Position numbers and translations under genes: made by a program. Of a stretch of DNA of 36,973 nucleotides, positions 1 through 7,650 are shown one piece after another; positions within the stretch are counted from its first letter, which is position 1, and the number at the start of each line of letters is the position of its first letter. Origin of the DNA: Pirellulales bacterium (GTDB lineage Bacteria; Planctomycetota; Planctomycetia; Pirellulales; JAEUIK01); assembly GCA_019745975.1 (NCBI GenBank), contig JAIESQ010000059.1:1-36973 (forward strand), given 5' to 3'. The notes beneath the pieces were generated by a model. It searched no databases. It had not been told where the DNA came from and saw nothing but the letters and a program-made list of their open reading frames with translations.

Positions 1-1769
1 CACCGCACCGGCACTTCTCCGTGCGCGCCCACTGCGGACGCCACAAAACCCCGAGCCTTCGCTTGATTGAGGTCTAGTACAACACCGGTTAGGGTTGATT
101 CGCCCGGCCAGTTTGGCGGGTCGTGCATGGTGATCGCGCGGGCCTGGCTATCGGTGATTCGAAACCACTGCGGCTCTTGCCACGGTCGACCGAAGAACGC
201 GTACGTGCCAGGCCCAAGGCTATAGCGCAGCCTTCGCTCGGTCACATCTCTCGTAAAAAACGTCATTGTGGAGATTTGGGCGATGCTCCAATCATGGTCG
301 TTCCGCTCCGCATCGAATGTTCTCAGGGGCACAGTCTGGCAGTGGACCATCAGGCATTCCAGTCGGCCAACGCTCTGTCCGGGGTCATTAACCCGCTCAG
401 CGCCGACGATCGTGATCTCTGCCAGCGGGTTCACCACCAGGTCGATTCCCTCGACCGGAGTCTCAAACTCGACTCGCACCCCTTCGCGTGGCAGCGACGC
501 CACCGAATTCGAGGCGGCCGACAGCTTAAAGATGTGGTTGGGTTGGACGAGAACCTGGTAGCTGCCGTCGTCCCGAGCTATTGCCCAGCCGCTCGTTGTT
601 CTTGCCGTCGCCTCCACCCGGGCCTGGGGCACGGGCTTGCCTTCGCTGTCCAAAACCTGTCCGCGGATTGGGACCATACGCGCCACGCGGAGCGTCCGGG
701 CTTCCGGGTTCTTGGCCGCCTCCCAGCGAAGCGGTTCCAGTACGAAGAAACGCGGCAGGGCAGCGCGTGTGAAATATCCCGCGCCGACGGCAAATTCGAC
801 CGAAGCATTGCCGGGAACGAAGTCGACGACGATGCGACCCTCTTGATCCGTGACGCGGCTGAGCTCCGGCAGCGGAGTACTGCTGGCAGATCGAAAGAAG
901 CCGTCTTCGAACTTTCGCGACAAGCTCACCAAGGGAGCCACTAACAGTCCCGGTACCGCCCGATCCTGCTGATCGACCACACGCACCGGTACCGTGCGCG
1001 CCGCGAACAACGGCAAGGGCAGAGGGTCGGGTTGCCTTCCGAGCCACTCGTCGAGTTGCTTCTCGATAACTTCAAGCGGTTCCGATTTGAAACGAGGCGC
1101 TGAGTTCATAAGCTGCCGGATGCCGAAGCCGACGGCGGCGAGTCCGTAAGCTGGCTTGTACGCAAGAACTTCCCAGTATTCGCTGTCGCGGCGCACGGGC
1201 ACCATCGCGTGTCCCCGGTCGTCCGTCGTTCCCAGTTCGTCCAACCAGCCTTGTTGATGCAAAATCAATTTCGCGCCGGCAACTGGGGCGCCGCGCTCGT
1301 CCCGAACGTGCAGCTTGACAAGGCGCCGATGGCGCACGGCAAGTCGCAGCTCGATCGGGGGTTGAGTGGTTGACGCGCCCGCGGCCTCAAGGAAGATTGG
1401 CCACTGGGTACTCGCCTCAAGTCGACCGTCGCTCGATGCCGCGTACACGACCACCGATTCGCCTGCGTCCAGCTCAAATCGGCCCTTCTCGTCAGTCTGC
1501 ACCTCGACCAACGGTCGGGCGGCAAACCCGGCGGCGAGCCACACCTTCGCTCCAACCGAGGGCTTGCCGGCGACATCGACCACTCGGCCGGTGACTCGAC
1601 GTGTGCGGGGCGCGACATAGTCTTGCCACAAATCCTCCTTGATGACAGGAGCCATCGAGAATGAGCTGGTCGCGTCGTCAATCGGAGGTGCCCTGACGAC
1701 AGCTTGAGCCAGGCAAAGCGAGATGCCGATCGACACCGAAAACATCGGCTGGCGGCTGTGACGGACCAC
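1..1769 (-). CDS. Secreted protein of repeated carboxypeptidase-regulatory-like beta domains (3' end outside window)
   Basis: This frame stays open from the GTG at 1769 to the left edge, about 589 codons with no stop, so the gene is truncated by the window. The GTG is preferred because GAGGG lies about eight bases upstream; an ATG at 1745 is the alternative. The N-terminus is a signal peptide: a short charged stretch (VRHSRQP), then a hydrophobic run and an alanine-containing cleavage region. The mature part has several Ig-like or CarboxypepD_reg-like units, recognisable by RRVTGRVVDVAGKPSVGAKV, VRDERGAPVAGAKL and IRGQVLDSEGKPVPQARV, each followed by a TDEKGRFEL- or RDDGSYQV-type strand. Such units are non-catalytic beta sandwiches common in exported planctomycete proteins. 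The gene starts 28 bases after the VTT gene and is probably cotranscribed with it. The ligand or partner is unknown. Confidence 0.8.
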   Translation of the reverse strand, partial: MVRHSRQPMFSVSIGISLCLAQAVVRAPPIDDATSSFSMAPVIKEDLWQDYVAPRTRRVTGRVVDVAGKPSVGAKVWLAAGFAARPLVEVQTDEKGRFELDAGESVVVYAASSDGRLEASTQWPIFLEAAGASTTQPPIELRLAVRHRRLVKLHVRDERGAPVAGAKLILHQQGWLDELGTTDDRGHAMVPVRRDSEYWEVLAYKPAYGLAAVGFGIRQLMNSAPRFKSEPLEVIEKQLDEWLGRQPDPLPLPLFAARTVPVRVVDQQDRAVPGLLVAPLVSLSRKFEDGFFRSASSTPLPELSRVTDQEGRIVVDFVPGNASVEFAVGAGYFTRAALPRFFVLEPLRWEAAKNPEARTLRVARMVPIRGQVLDSEGKPVPQARVEATARTTSGWAIARDDGSYQVLVQPNHIFKLSAASNSVASLPREGVRVEFETPVEGIDLVVNPLAEITIVGAERVNDPGQSVGRLECLMVHCQTVPLRTFDAERNDHDWSIAQISTMTFFTRDVTERRLRYSLGPGTYAFFGRPWQEPQWFRITDSQARAITMHDPPNWPGESTLTGVVLDLNQAKARGFVASAVGAHGEVPVR

Positions 1770-1797
1770 AATCCGGCCCTCAATACTCGCAGTGGTT

Positions 1798-2508
1798 TCA
1801 GGCCGCCGTTTCACTCGGTTCGGATTGCTCGATGGCGGTCCGCTGGTTAGCCACCAGCATTTGCTGACGACTCGCGCGTTCCTGCCGACGCATCGCGATG
1901 CGTGCCTTGCGCAGCCGCGCGCGACGCCAGTAATAAACCACTACCGCCAAAATCGAGAGGGCCACCAGGCCAGTGACCCACACTTGCGTGCCGCGCACCA
2001 GGTCCCAAAGCTGGTACAGACTCTCGAGCCGCGGCGCGAACGCGTAGCTGGCTCCGAACACCACGCCGATCACTGTCGTCGCGCACAGCACATCGACCAA
2101 CACGAATCGGCGAAACGGGATGCGCAGCACGCCGGCCGCCAGGTAGACCGTCGATCGCAAGCCCATGACGAACCGTGCCGCAAACAACACCTTGAGCCCA
2201 TGCCGGGCGATCAGTCGCTCGACGCGTGCCTCGCGCTCGGGATGAACCCAGCGGCCGACCCAGCGGTTCTCGCGCAGAATGCTATGCCCAAAGTAATAGC
2301 CGACGGCATACATCAGGCAGTCGCCTGCCAGAGCCCCGGCTAAGCAGGAGAGAAACGCCAGCCAGGGGTTGAGAGGGCCGGCCTCATAGCTTGCCCAGGC
2401 GGCCGCCACGACGACCAGCTCTTCGGGAATCGGCAAGCCTGCGCCCGTCGCCAGCAAGACGGCGATGATGCCGAAGTACGAGACGTTGTTAAGAACCAGA
2501 TCAAGCAT
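1798..2508 (-). CDS. DedA/VTT-domain membrane protein
   Basis: A 236-residue polytopic inner-membrane protein of the DedA (VTT, formerly SNARE-associated) family, whose members act in membrane lipid homeostasis, with undecaprenyl-phosphate or phospholipid translocation proposed for several. Visible family marks are the early GAGLPIPEELVVVAAAWAS segment with its paired glutamates, GDCLMYAVGYYFGHSIL in the centre, and the R-H-G followed by FAARFVMGLRSTVYLAAG re-entrant region. A C-terminal membrane helix is followed by an arginine-rich tail (about residues 190-215). Length is typical. No good ribosome-binding site precedes the ATG. A TAGAAT hexamer at 2572-2567 (minus strand) could be a -10 element, but no -35 accompanies it. 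The beta-domain gene follows closely. The substrate cannot be told from sequence. Confidence 0.88.
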   Translation of the reverse strand: MLDLVLNNVSYFGIIAVLLATGAGLPIPEELVVVAAAWASYEAGPLNPWLAFLSCLAGALAGDCLMYAVGYYFGHSILRENRWVGRWVHPEREARVERLIARHGLKVLFAARFVMGLRSTVYLAAGVLRIPFRRFVLVDVLCATTVIGVVFGASYAFAPRLESLYQLWDLVRGTQVWVTGLVALSILAVVVYYWRRARLRKARIAMRRQERASRQQMLVANQRTAIEQSEPSETAA

Positions 2509-2672
2509 CGAGCGGGAGCACTACGATCGAGCGGCGGATCCAACTTAAGGGCGGTTGTGTTTAGCTATTCTACCCAGGTCGACCGTGGCTCGGGAGCCAG
2601 AAACGCGTCGCCCAGAGTGGTGCGAACGGCCAAACCGCGGGCTGGCCGATGGTCGCAATCGCTTTCGCTCGT

Positions 2673-3794
2673 TTAATCGTCAGCGTGTTGAGTCGTTTGG
2701 TTTGCGGCGTCATGCGACGCCAAACGCACTTGTGAATTTGCTAGCCCCAGGATGTGAACGTCGCGCTTTCCCCGCCCGCCGGCGGTCACTAGCACGGCTC
2801 CGATCTCGGCATGCGAGCGGCAGAACTCAGTCGCCCCGTCGACCCCCATGACAAAAAACGCGGTCGAAACGGCGTCGGCGATCGCTGCCGAAGGCGCGAT
2901 CACGGTCGCAGTTAAAACCCCCAGAGCCGGCTGGCCAGTCCGCGGGTCGAGAATGTGACCGTAGCGCTGGCCGCCTGCGCGAAACGACTGCATCCGCGAA
3001 CCCGAAGTGGCCAGTGACTGATTGACGAGGTCGATTCGCGCCAGTTGGCGGCCCGGCCGGGTCGGGTCGCCGAGGCCGATCGTCCAGGCTCCCGAGGCAT
3101 TCCCATCGCCGGCCTGCCCTCCCCGCGCGAGCACGCTGCTTTGCCCGCCGTGGAGTAGGTAGCTCGTCAATCCGGCGGCGTCGAGCAACTCAGCGGCGCG
3201 ATCGAGCGCATAACCTTTACCGATTGCGCCGAGATTGATATCCATGTCAGGCCGCTCGAACTGGATCGTCCGTTGTTGCGAGTCAAGCTTGAGGTATTGG
3301 CTGCCGACCGACGCCAGCGCCCGCTCAAGGTCGGCGGTTTCGGGAACGGCGCCGCGGCGCGAGAAGAAGCCCCACGCCTTGGTCAAGGGCCCCGCCGTGA
3401 CGTCAAATGCGCCCCCCGTCTCGGCGCTCAAACGAACGGCCAGTTCGAGCAACTCAAAGAGCCGCGCCTCCACTGCAACCGGCCCCTGGGTCGCCTGGCG
3501 ATTGATAGCCGCCAACTCGCTGGTATCGCGATAAACGGTAAGCTGGGCTTCGAGCTCGTCGATGCGATCGAGGGCGGCGACGGCCAGTTCCGCCGCGTCG
3601 GCATGCACGCCGGCGTTAAGGATGATTTCGAACTCGCAGGCCATTGCCCGCCGGGCCAGGTGCAAACGATACGGTGCGGTCGCCAGATCGGACTCGTGCT
3701 CGCGGTCCAGGGCCCGCTGGGCGAGCTCAGCCAGGCTATCAACGGCGGCACGCCCCTGGAGAAAATCGCGGCGGTTAGCACGGTGAGCGCACAT
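2673..3794 (-). CDS. apbE: FAD:protein FMN transferase (ApbE family)
   Basis: ApbE transfers FMN from FAD to a threonine or serine of exported redox proteins such as Rnf or Nqr subunits. The family pattern is complete: RRAMACEFEI, ELEAQLTVYRDTSEL, GGAFDVTAGPLTKAWGF, DMDINLGAIGKGYALDRAAE, the GGQSSVLARGG loop, GHILDPRTGQPA and the ADAVSTAFFVMG metal/flavin segment. The start is placed at the ATG at 3794 because a TATAAT lies exactly seven bases before it; an ATG at 3803 overlaps that hexamer. The N-terminus has a Tat-like RRDFLQG but no hydrophobic stretch after it, so export by that route is doubtful. No flavinylation substrate is encoded nearby. The protein is 373 residues, slightly longer than usual because of the N-terminal extension of about 50 residues. 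Confidence 0.92.
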   Translation of the reverse strand: MCAHRANRRDFLQGRAAVDSLAELAQRALDREHESDLATAPYRLHLARRAMACEFEIILNAGVHADAAELAVAALDRIDELEAQLTVYRDTSELAAINRQATQGPVAVEARLFELLELAVRLSAETGGAFDVTAGPLTKAWGFFSRRGAVPETADLERALASVGSQYLKLDSQQRTIQFERPDMDINLGAIGKGYALDRAAELLDAAGLTSYLLHGGQSSVLARGGQAGDGNASGAWTIGLGDPTRPGRQLARIDLVNQSLATSGSRMQSFRAGGQRYGHILDPRTGQPALGVLTATVIAPSAAIADAVSTAFFVMGVDGATEFCRSHAEIGAVLVTAGGRGKRDVHILGLANSQVRLASHDAANQTTQHADD

Positions 3795-3801
3795 CACGGC
3801 C

Positions 3802-3807
3802 ATTATA
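3802..3807 (-). promoter_or_regulatory. Candidate -10 element of apbE (leaderless configuration)
   Basis: A perfect TATAAT reads on the minus strand from 3807 to 3802. Seven bases separate it from the ATG at 3794, so transcription would start at or next to the start codon. I found no convincing -35 hexamer at 16-19 bases upstream, so this is weaker than the glpD and DUF1573 promoters. Confidence 0.4.
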
Positions 3808-4120
3808 GATGGCGGCGGCTACGCGGGCCGATGTTACGCCTTCCGCAGCCGGCGCCGCGGCGACCAGCCGGCACGTTCCGATTCGCCGGCCTAGTCTCCG
3901 CAGGTGTTCTGCACGGCCAGCGCGGGAGTTTCGCCGGCAGACGAGCAGGTCGTTGTTGGCGGCACGAAGCAAATCGGCGGCGCTTCCCTGCGGCGCAGAC
4001 TTATCGGCCGTCGCGGCATAGAACGTCCGGGTGCGCGCAGTGCGCGATGGCAGTCTATCCAATGTGCTGAAGGCTACGAAGTTAACGCCGAGTTTTCGCC
4101 GGACTTTTTGCAGCGGTTCT
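3808..4120. other. Intergenic region with no recognisable gene
   Basis: This is the divergent spacer between apbE and the S41 protease promoter. Both strands have open frames of about 100 codons, but their translations are alanine- and arginine-rich, resemble no family and lack ribosome-binding sites. I see nothing supportable here beyond the two promoters at its ends. Confidence 0.6.
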
Positions 4121-4149
4121 TTGACCACCTCTGGTCCGTGGCCTATACT
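4121..4149 (+). promoter_or_regulatory. Sigma70-type promoter of the S41 protease gene
   Basis: TTGACC at 4121-4126 and TATACT at 4144-4149 are separated by exactly 17 bases; each hexamer matches the sigma70 consensus at five of six positions. Transcription should begin near 4156, giving an untranslated leader of about 155 bases before the protease start. Confidence 0.65.
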
Positions 4150-4312
4150 CCAGTTGACCGATGTGCCGGACCCGCACGCCTCGGTTGCAGCGTTGACGAG
4201 CTACCCTCATGTCGCGAGTAATCGCACACGGAATCGGACCTGCCGGCCATTCCGCACGCCCCCGTGCACCGCGGCGGTGACACCCGCCGCTCCCGCGGCC
4301 AACGCACCTCTG

Positions 4313-5986
4313 ATGGATACAAGCATGCTTAGCTGGGTCTCCCGCGCTGCGCGGGTAACGTTGGTGGCGATTCTGGCCACCCTGTGCGCCCCGTCACTCG
4401 TACTCGCGCAAGTCGACGTGGGTCCTGCCGGGGCCTCACAAGTCGAACTCGAACAGATCCTCGAGCGAGGCCAGTCGCTGGAGCAGGAGCGCCGCTGGGG
4501 CGAAGCGCTGACCCATTACGAAGAGGCCCTGCGACAGCATCCCAACGAGCGCCGCCTTGAACAGCGCTTTACAACCACCAAGCTGCACTACGACCTGGCG
4601 CGCCGCTATAGCGACCAGAGTTTTGTTCGCTCGCTGGCCGGGCTTTCGGAGACCGATGCCCTCGCGCTCTATTCCGAAGTGCTCTTGAAGATTCATTCCC
4701 ACTATGTCGAGCAGCCGGGCTGGCGACATCTCGTAGATCGAGGCACGCAAGGAATCGAAATCGCGCTGACCGATCCGGTGTTTGTCGAGCGCTACTTACG
4801 CAATGTGAACCCGACGGCCGTGAAGCGATTCCGCGATGACCTGTACCGCACCCTGCGAGCGCTGCCAATCAATGATCGGCACCAGGCCCGTAGCGCCGTC
4901 GCCCAGGCGGGCGCGCTGGGCCGCCAGCGGCTGGGTGTGCCGCCCACGTGCATCATCCTCGAATACGTTTGCGGCGCGACCAATGCCCTCGATGATTTTT
5001 CCGCCTTCCTGACGGGCGACCAGCTCAACGAGACGTACTCGCAGATTGACGGCAACTTTGTTGGCCTTGGGATCGAACTCAAGTCGACCGACGGGGCCTT
5101 GTTGATCGTCAAGGTCATCCCTGGCAGCCCGGCCGAAAAGAGCGGGCTGGCGGGGGGCGACACCATCGTCGCCGTGGCCGGACGCTCGACCGCCGATATG
5201 TCGACCGACGAAGCCGCCAATCTGCTGCAAGGCGAAGAGGGTACGACCGTCGAATTGCAATTGCGCTCCCCTCAGGGACAAGATTACCGCGCCAGCGTGC
5301 GGCGAGCTCACGTCGAGATCCCAAGCATCACCGACGAAGCACTGTTGGATCGCGACCGTGGGATCGCCTACCTGAAGCTCACCTGCTTCCAAAAGACGAC
5401 GGCCAGAGACCTCGACGCCGCGCTGTGGCGCCTGCATCGTCAAGGGATGAAGCAGTTGATCATCGACCTGCGCGGCAACCCTGGCGGGCTGTTGACGTCG
5501 TCGGTCGAAGTTGCCGACAAGTTCGTCGACCAGGGAACCATCGTGGCCACGCGGGGCCGCAATCCGCATGAGGACTTCACCTATTCAGCACACCGCGCGG
5601 GGACTTGGAAACTGCCGCTGGTCGTGTTGATCGATGGCGACAGCGCCAGCGCGAGCGAGATTTTTGCTGGCGCGATTCGCGATCATCGCCGCGGCACGAT
5701 CGTCGGCATGCGGAGCTACGGCAAGGGCTCGGTGCAGGGGATCTTCCCGCTCAATCTGGCCCGCTCCGGACTGCGGCTGACGACCGCCAAGTTCTATTCG
5801 CCCAACGGGCATCCTTATAGCAAGGTGGGCGTCGAACCCGACGTGCAAGTGCATCGCGTCGCCAAGCCGGCTGAAGACACTAACTTTCAGCCGCCGGCTA
5901 GGGACCAAGATCTGGTCCTGTCAGAAGCGCTACGCGTGGCCCGTTCGCAACTCGCCAGCGATAGCAAAGCCAGTCGCCCTCGCTAA
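4313..5986 (+). CDS. S41-family C-terminal processing protease with PDZ domain
   Basis: An exported serine protease of the CtpA/Prc type, which trims or degrades proteins outside the cytoplasm. The protein is 557 residues from the ATG at 4313; an ATG at 4325 is a close alternative with a nearby GGA. It begins with a signal peptide ending at LVLAQ and then has a TPR-like helical stretch (about residues 45-100: LEQERRWGEALTHYEEALRQ). A PDZ domain follows (about residues 240-325; GIELKSTDGALLIVKVIPGS). The protease core has GIAYLKLTCF and DLRGNPGGLL. The catalytic pair is S446 in DSASASEIF and K471 in SYGKGSVQ, a 25-residue separation as in E. coli Prc. The gene has its own promoter at 4121-4149. 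Its stop overlaps the stop of the convergent radical SAM gene. The substrate is unknown. Confidence 0.93.
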   Translation: MDTSMLSWVSRAARVTLVAILATLCAPSLVLAQVDVGPAGASQVELEQILERGQSLEQERRWGEALTHYEEALRQHPNERRLEQRFTTTKLHYDLARRYSDQSFVRSLAGLSETDALALYSEVLLKIHSHYVEQPGWRHLVDRGTQGIEIALTDPVFVERYLRNVNPTAVKRFRDDLYRTLRALPINDRHQARSAVAQAGALGRQRLGVPPTCIILEYVCGATNALDDFSAFLTGDQLNETYSQIDGNFVGLGIELKSTDGALLIVKVIPGSPAEKSGLAGGDTIVAVAGRSTADMSTDEAANLLQGEEGTTVELQLRSPQGQDYRASVRRAHVEIPSITDEALLDRDRGIAYLKLTCFQKTTARDLDAALWRLHRQGMKQLIIDLRGNPGGLLTSSVEVADKFVDQGTIVATRGRNPHEDFTYSAHRAGTWKLPLVVLIDGDSASASEIFAGAIRDHRRGTIVGMRSYGKGSVQGIFPLNLARSGLRLTTAKFYSPNGHPYSKVGVEPDVQVHRVAKPAEDTNFQPPARDQDLVLSEALRVARSQLASDSKASRPR

Positions 5987-6981
5987 CTCGTCTGCGCCCA
6001 GCGGCAGCCTTGGTAACTGTCGCGGCGGCGGAACTCAGCGTCGATTGCCAAGCGCACGGCGGCTTTCTGCAGGCACCAGGCCGGCCCAACAAAGTAGTCC
6101 GGCGGCGCCTCGCCGCTGACGCGCTCCACGACGACGGTCGGTGGCAACCGCTCGATGAAGTCGACCGCGGTTTCAACGTACTCGGCCTGCGACTGCAGGA
6201 TCACCCGACCCGCAGCCACGTCATCGGCCAGCGGTGTTCCCTTGACGACGTACAAGTTGTGAAGCTTGACGCTGTCAACGCCAGCCCGCGCGAGCTCGTC
6301 GGCGGTGGCCAACATGTCGTCGCGTGATTCGCCCGGTAACCCCAAGATGACGTGCGCCCCAATCTCAAAGTGCCGCCCCCGGGCCCGCGCCATGGCATCG
6401 ACGAAGGCCGCGTGCGTGCAGCCGCGGTTCATCCAGGCTAGCGAGCGATCGTGAATCGTTTGCAAGCCAAGCTCCAGGCTCACATAGCGCTGCGCGGCCA
6501 ATTGGTCGACCAGGTCGAGCACGTCGTCGGGCACGCAGTCGGGGCGCGTGCCGATGGCTAGCCCCACGACATGGGAATGGGCAAGCGCCTCCTCGTACAG
6601 CGGCCGTAAGCGCTCGACGGGGGCATATGTGTTCGTGGCCGGCTGGAAATACGCCAGAAATCGCGCCACGCCGAACCGCTCGCGCACTTTCGCCATGCCG
6701 ATGGCGAGCTGCTCGCCGATTGTCGCGCGGGGCAGCCGCCGGCTGGGGCTGAAGCTGCGGTTATCGCAAAACACGCAGCCGCCTCGGGCGACCGTGCCAT
6801 CGACGTTCGGGCAAGTGAAGCCTGCATCGAGGCTGACTTTATGGACAGGTACTCCAAATCGCCCGCGCAGAAAAAAACCGTAGCCAAAATAGCGCAACCC
6901 GGCCGCGCGCCAGGGGGGCGCCGCGCCAGCAACCGTTGTCGCGGCCGAGTTTTCGGTTGTCGGCAACCTCTGGCCGGTCAT
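5983..6981 (-). CDS. YhcC-like radical SAM protein (TIGR01212 family)
   Basis: A 332-residue cytoplasmic radical SAM enzyme. The N-terminal core carries HKVSLDAGFTCPNVDGT followed by GGCVFCDN, giving the cluster-binding pattern C-x11-C-x2-C that sets YhcC-type proteins apart from the usual C-x3-C-x2-C. SAM-barrel segments follow, including FLAYFQPATNTYAP, VGLAIGTRPDCVPDDVLDLV, YVSLELGLQTIHDRSL, IGAHVILGLPGESRDDML and VDSVKLHNLYVVKGTPLADD. The family substrate is not established; YhcC relatives are usually annotated as possible radical oxidoreductases. The first 25 residues are a low-complexity extension. The gene converges on the S41 protease with a four-base overlap (5983-5986), where TAG on one strand and TAA on the other share bases. 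A weak GCGAGG lies upstream of the ATG. Confidence 0.9.
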   Translation of the reverse strand: MTGQRLPTTENSAATTVAGAAPPWRAAGLRYFGYGFFLRGRFGVPVHKVSLDAGFTCPNVDGTVARGGCVFCDNRSFSPSRRLPRATIGEQLAIGMAKVRERFGVARFLAYFQPATNTYAPVERLRPLYEEALAHSHVVGLAIGTRPDCVPDDVLDLVDQLAAQRYVSLELGLQTIHDRSLAWMNRGCTHAAFVDAMARARGRHFEIGAHVILGLPGESRDDMLATADELARAGVDSVKLHNLYVVKGTPLADDVAAGRVILQSQAEYVETAVDFIERLPPTVVVERVSGEAPPDYFVGPAWCLQKAAVRLAIDAEFRRRDSYQGCRWAQTS

Positions 6982-6985
6982 TTCG

Positions 6986-7015
6986 TTGACGCCTCGCGGG
7001 ATCGCTGCCTAGACT
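6986..7015 (+). promoter_or_regulatory. Candidate promoter of the FHA/amidohydrolase operon
   Basis: TTGACG at 6986-6991 and TAGACT at 7010-7015 are 18 bases apart. Six bases after the -10 is an ATG (7022) that opens a 20-codon ORF. The FHA gene would then have an untranslated leader of about 135 bases. The -35 begins five bases upstream of the divergent radical SAM start. Confidence 0.45.
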
Positions 7016-7021
7016 GGCGCG

Positions 7022-7084
7022 ATGGCCAGTCGCAGCGCGAGATTTCGCGCGATCTTAGGCGGCCACCACCGTGGCGGCAAGTGA
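7022..7084 (+). CDS. Possible 20-residue leader ORF ahead of the FHA gene
   Basis: An ATG at the predicted transcription start opens MASRSARFRAILGGHHRGGK and stops at TGA 7082-7084. There is no room for a ribosome-binding site, so it could only be read as a leaderless message. The peptide is basic and unlike anything I recognise. It may be chance; the only support is its position relative to the candidate promoter. Confidence 0.2.
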   Translation: MASRSARFRAILGGHHRGGK

Positions 7085-7155
7085 GCGGGGGCAGGAGTTG
7101 CAGGCAGCGCACCGCGTTGCCGGGACAGTACCACGGGTTTCCTGCGAGGTGAATT

Positions 7156-7650
7156 GTGAACAGTTATGGCGAACTGGTGCCGATCGGCGGCGGCGACCCA
7201 ATTCCACTCATCAAGAAAGACCTGCTGATCGGCCGCCGCGAAAGCTGCGATATCGTGCTGCGGTTCCCCAACGTCTCGGCCCATCATTGCCAGTTGTACG
7301 TCAACGGCGGCTATTGGTACGTCCGCGATCTCAAAAGCCGCAATGGCACCAAGGTCAACGGCGTGCCGGTCACTGAAAAACGCATGGACCCCGGCGACGA
7401 AGTCAGTGTCGCCAAGCACAAATACGAAGTCCGCTACACGCCGGTTGACTTGGGCGCCGTCGGCCCGCCGCCAAACGACGATCTCAAGTCGGGCATCTTC
7501 GGTCGGTCACTCCTGGAACGGGCCGGGCTGACCAAGAATGACAAAAAGACCGCGGTCGCCCCACCGCTGCCGCCGAAGGCGGTGCGCGAGCGTTACGACG
7601 TCATGAACGACGACGCCGGTCAGATCAAGGACCCGAATCGGCCCGTATGA
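7156..7650 (+). CDS. FHA-domain protein
   Basis: A 164-residue cytoplasmic protein whose first 95 residues form a forkhead-associated domain, a phosphothreonine-binding fold. The hallmarks are all present: IGRRESCDIVL (GR at 26-27), VSAHHC (S41, H44) and DLKSRNGTKVNG (R62, N63, G64), then a VTEKRMDPGDEVSVAKHKYEVRY end strand. The remaining 65 residues look disordered and rich in proline, lysine and aspartate. The GTG start at 7156 is supported by GAGG at 7146-7149. Its stop overlaps the amidohydrolase start in an ATGA, so the two are translationally coupled. Planctomycetes have many Ser/Thr kinases, so it presumably reads a kinase signal, but no kinase is encoded here. Confidence 0.92.
   Translation: MNSYGELVPIGGGDPIPLIKKDLLIGRRESCDIVLRFPNVSAHHCQLYVNGGYWYVRDLKSRNGTKVNGVPVTEKRMDPGDEVSVAKHKYEVRYTPVDLGAVGPPPNDDLKSGIFGRSLLERAGLTKNDKKTAVAPPLPPKAVRERYDVMNDDAGQIKDPNRPV

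Noticed and set aside
3904-4221. Open frames of about 105-117 codons on both strands in the apbE/S41 spacer.
   Set aside because: No ribosome-binding site, no family resemblance, and one of them covers the strong S41 promoter.
4796-5569. A 257-codon open frame on the minus strand inside the S41 protease gene.
   Set aside because: It is antisense to a well-supported protease with intact motifs; the peptide has no family resemblance and is a typical GC-rich shadow frame.
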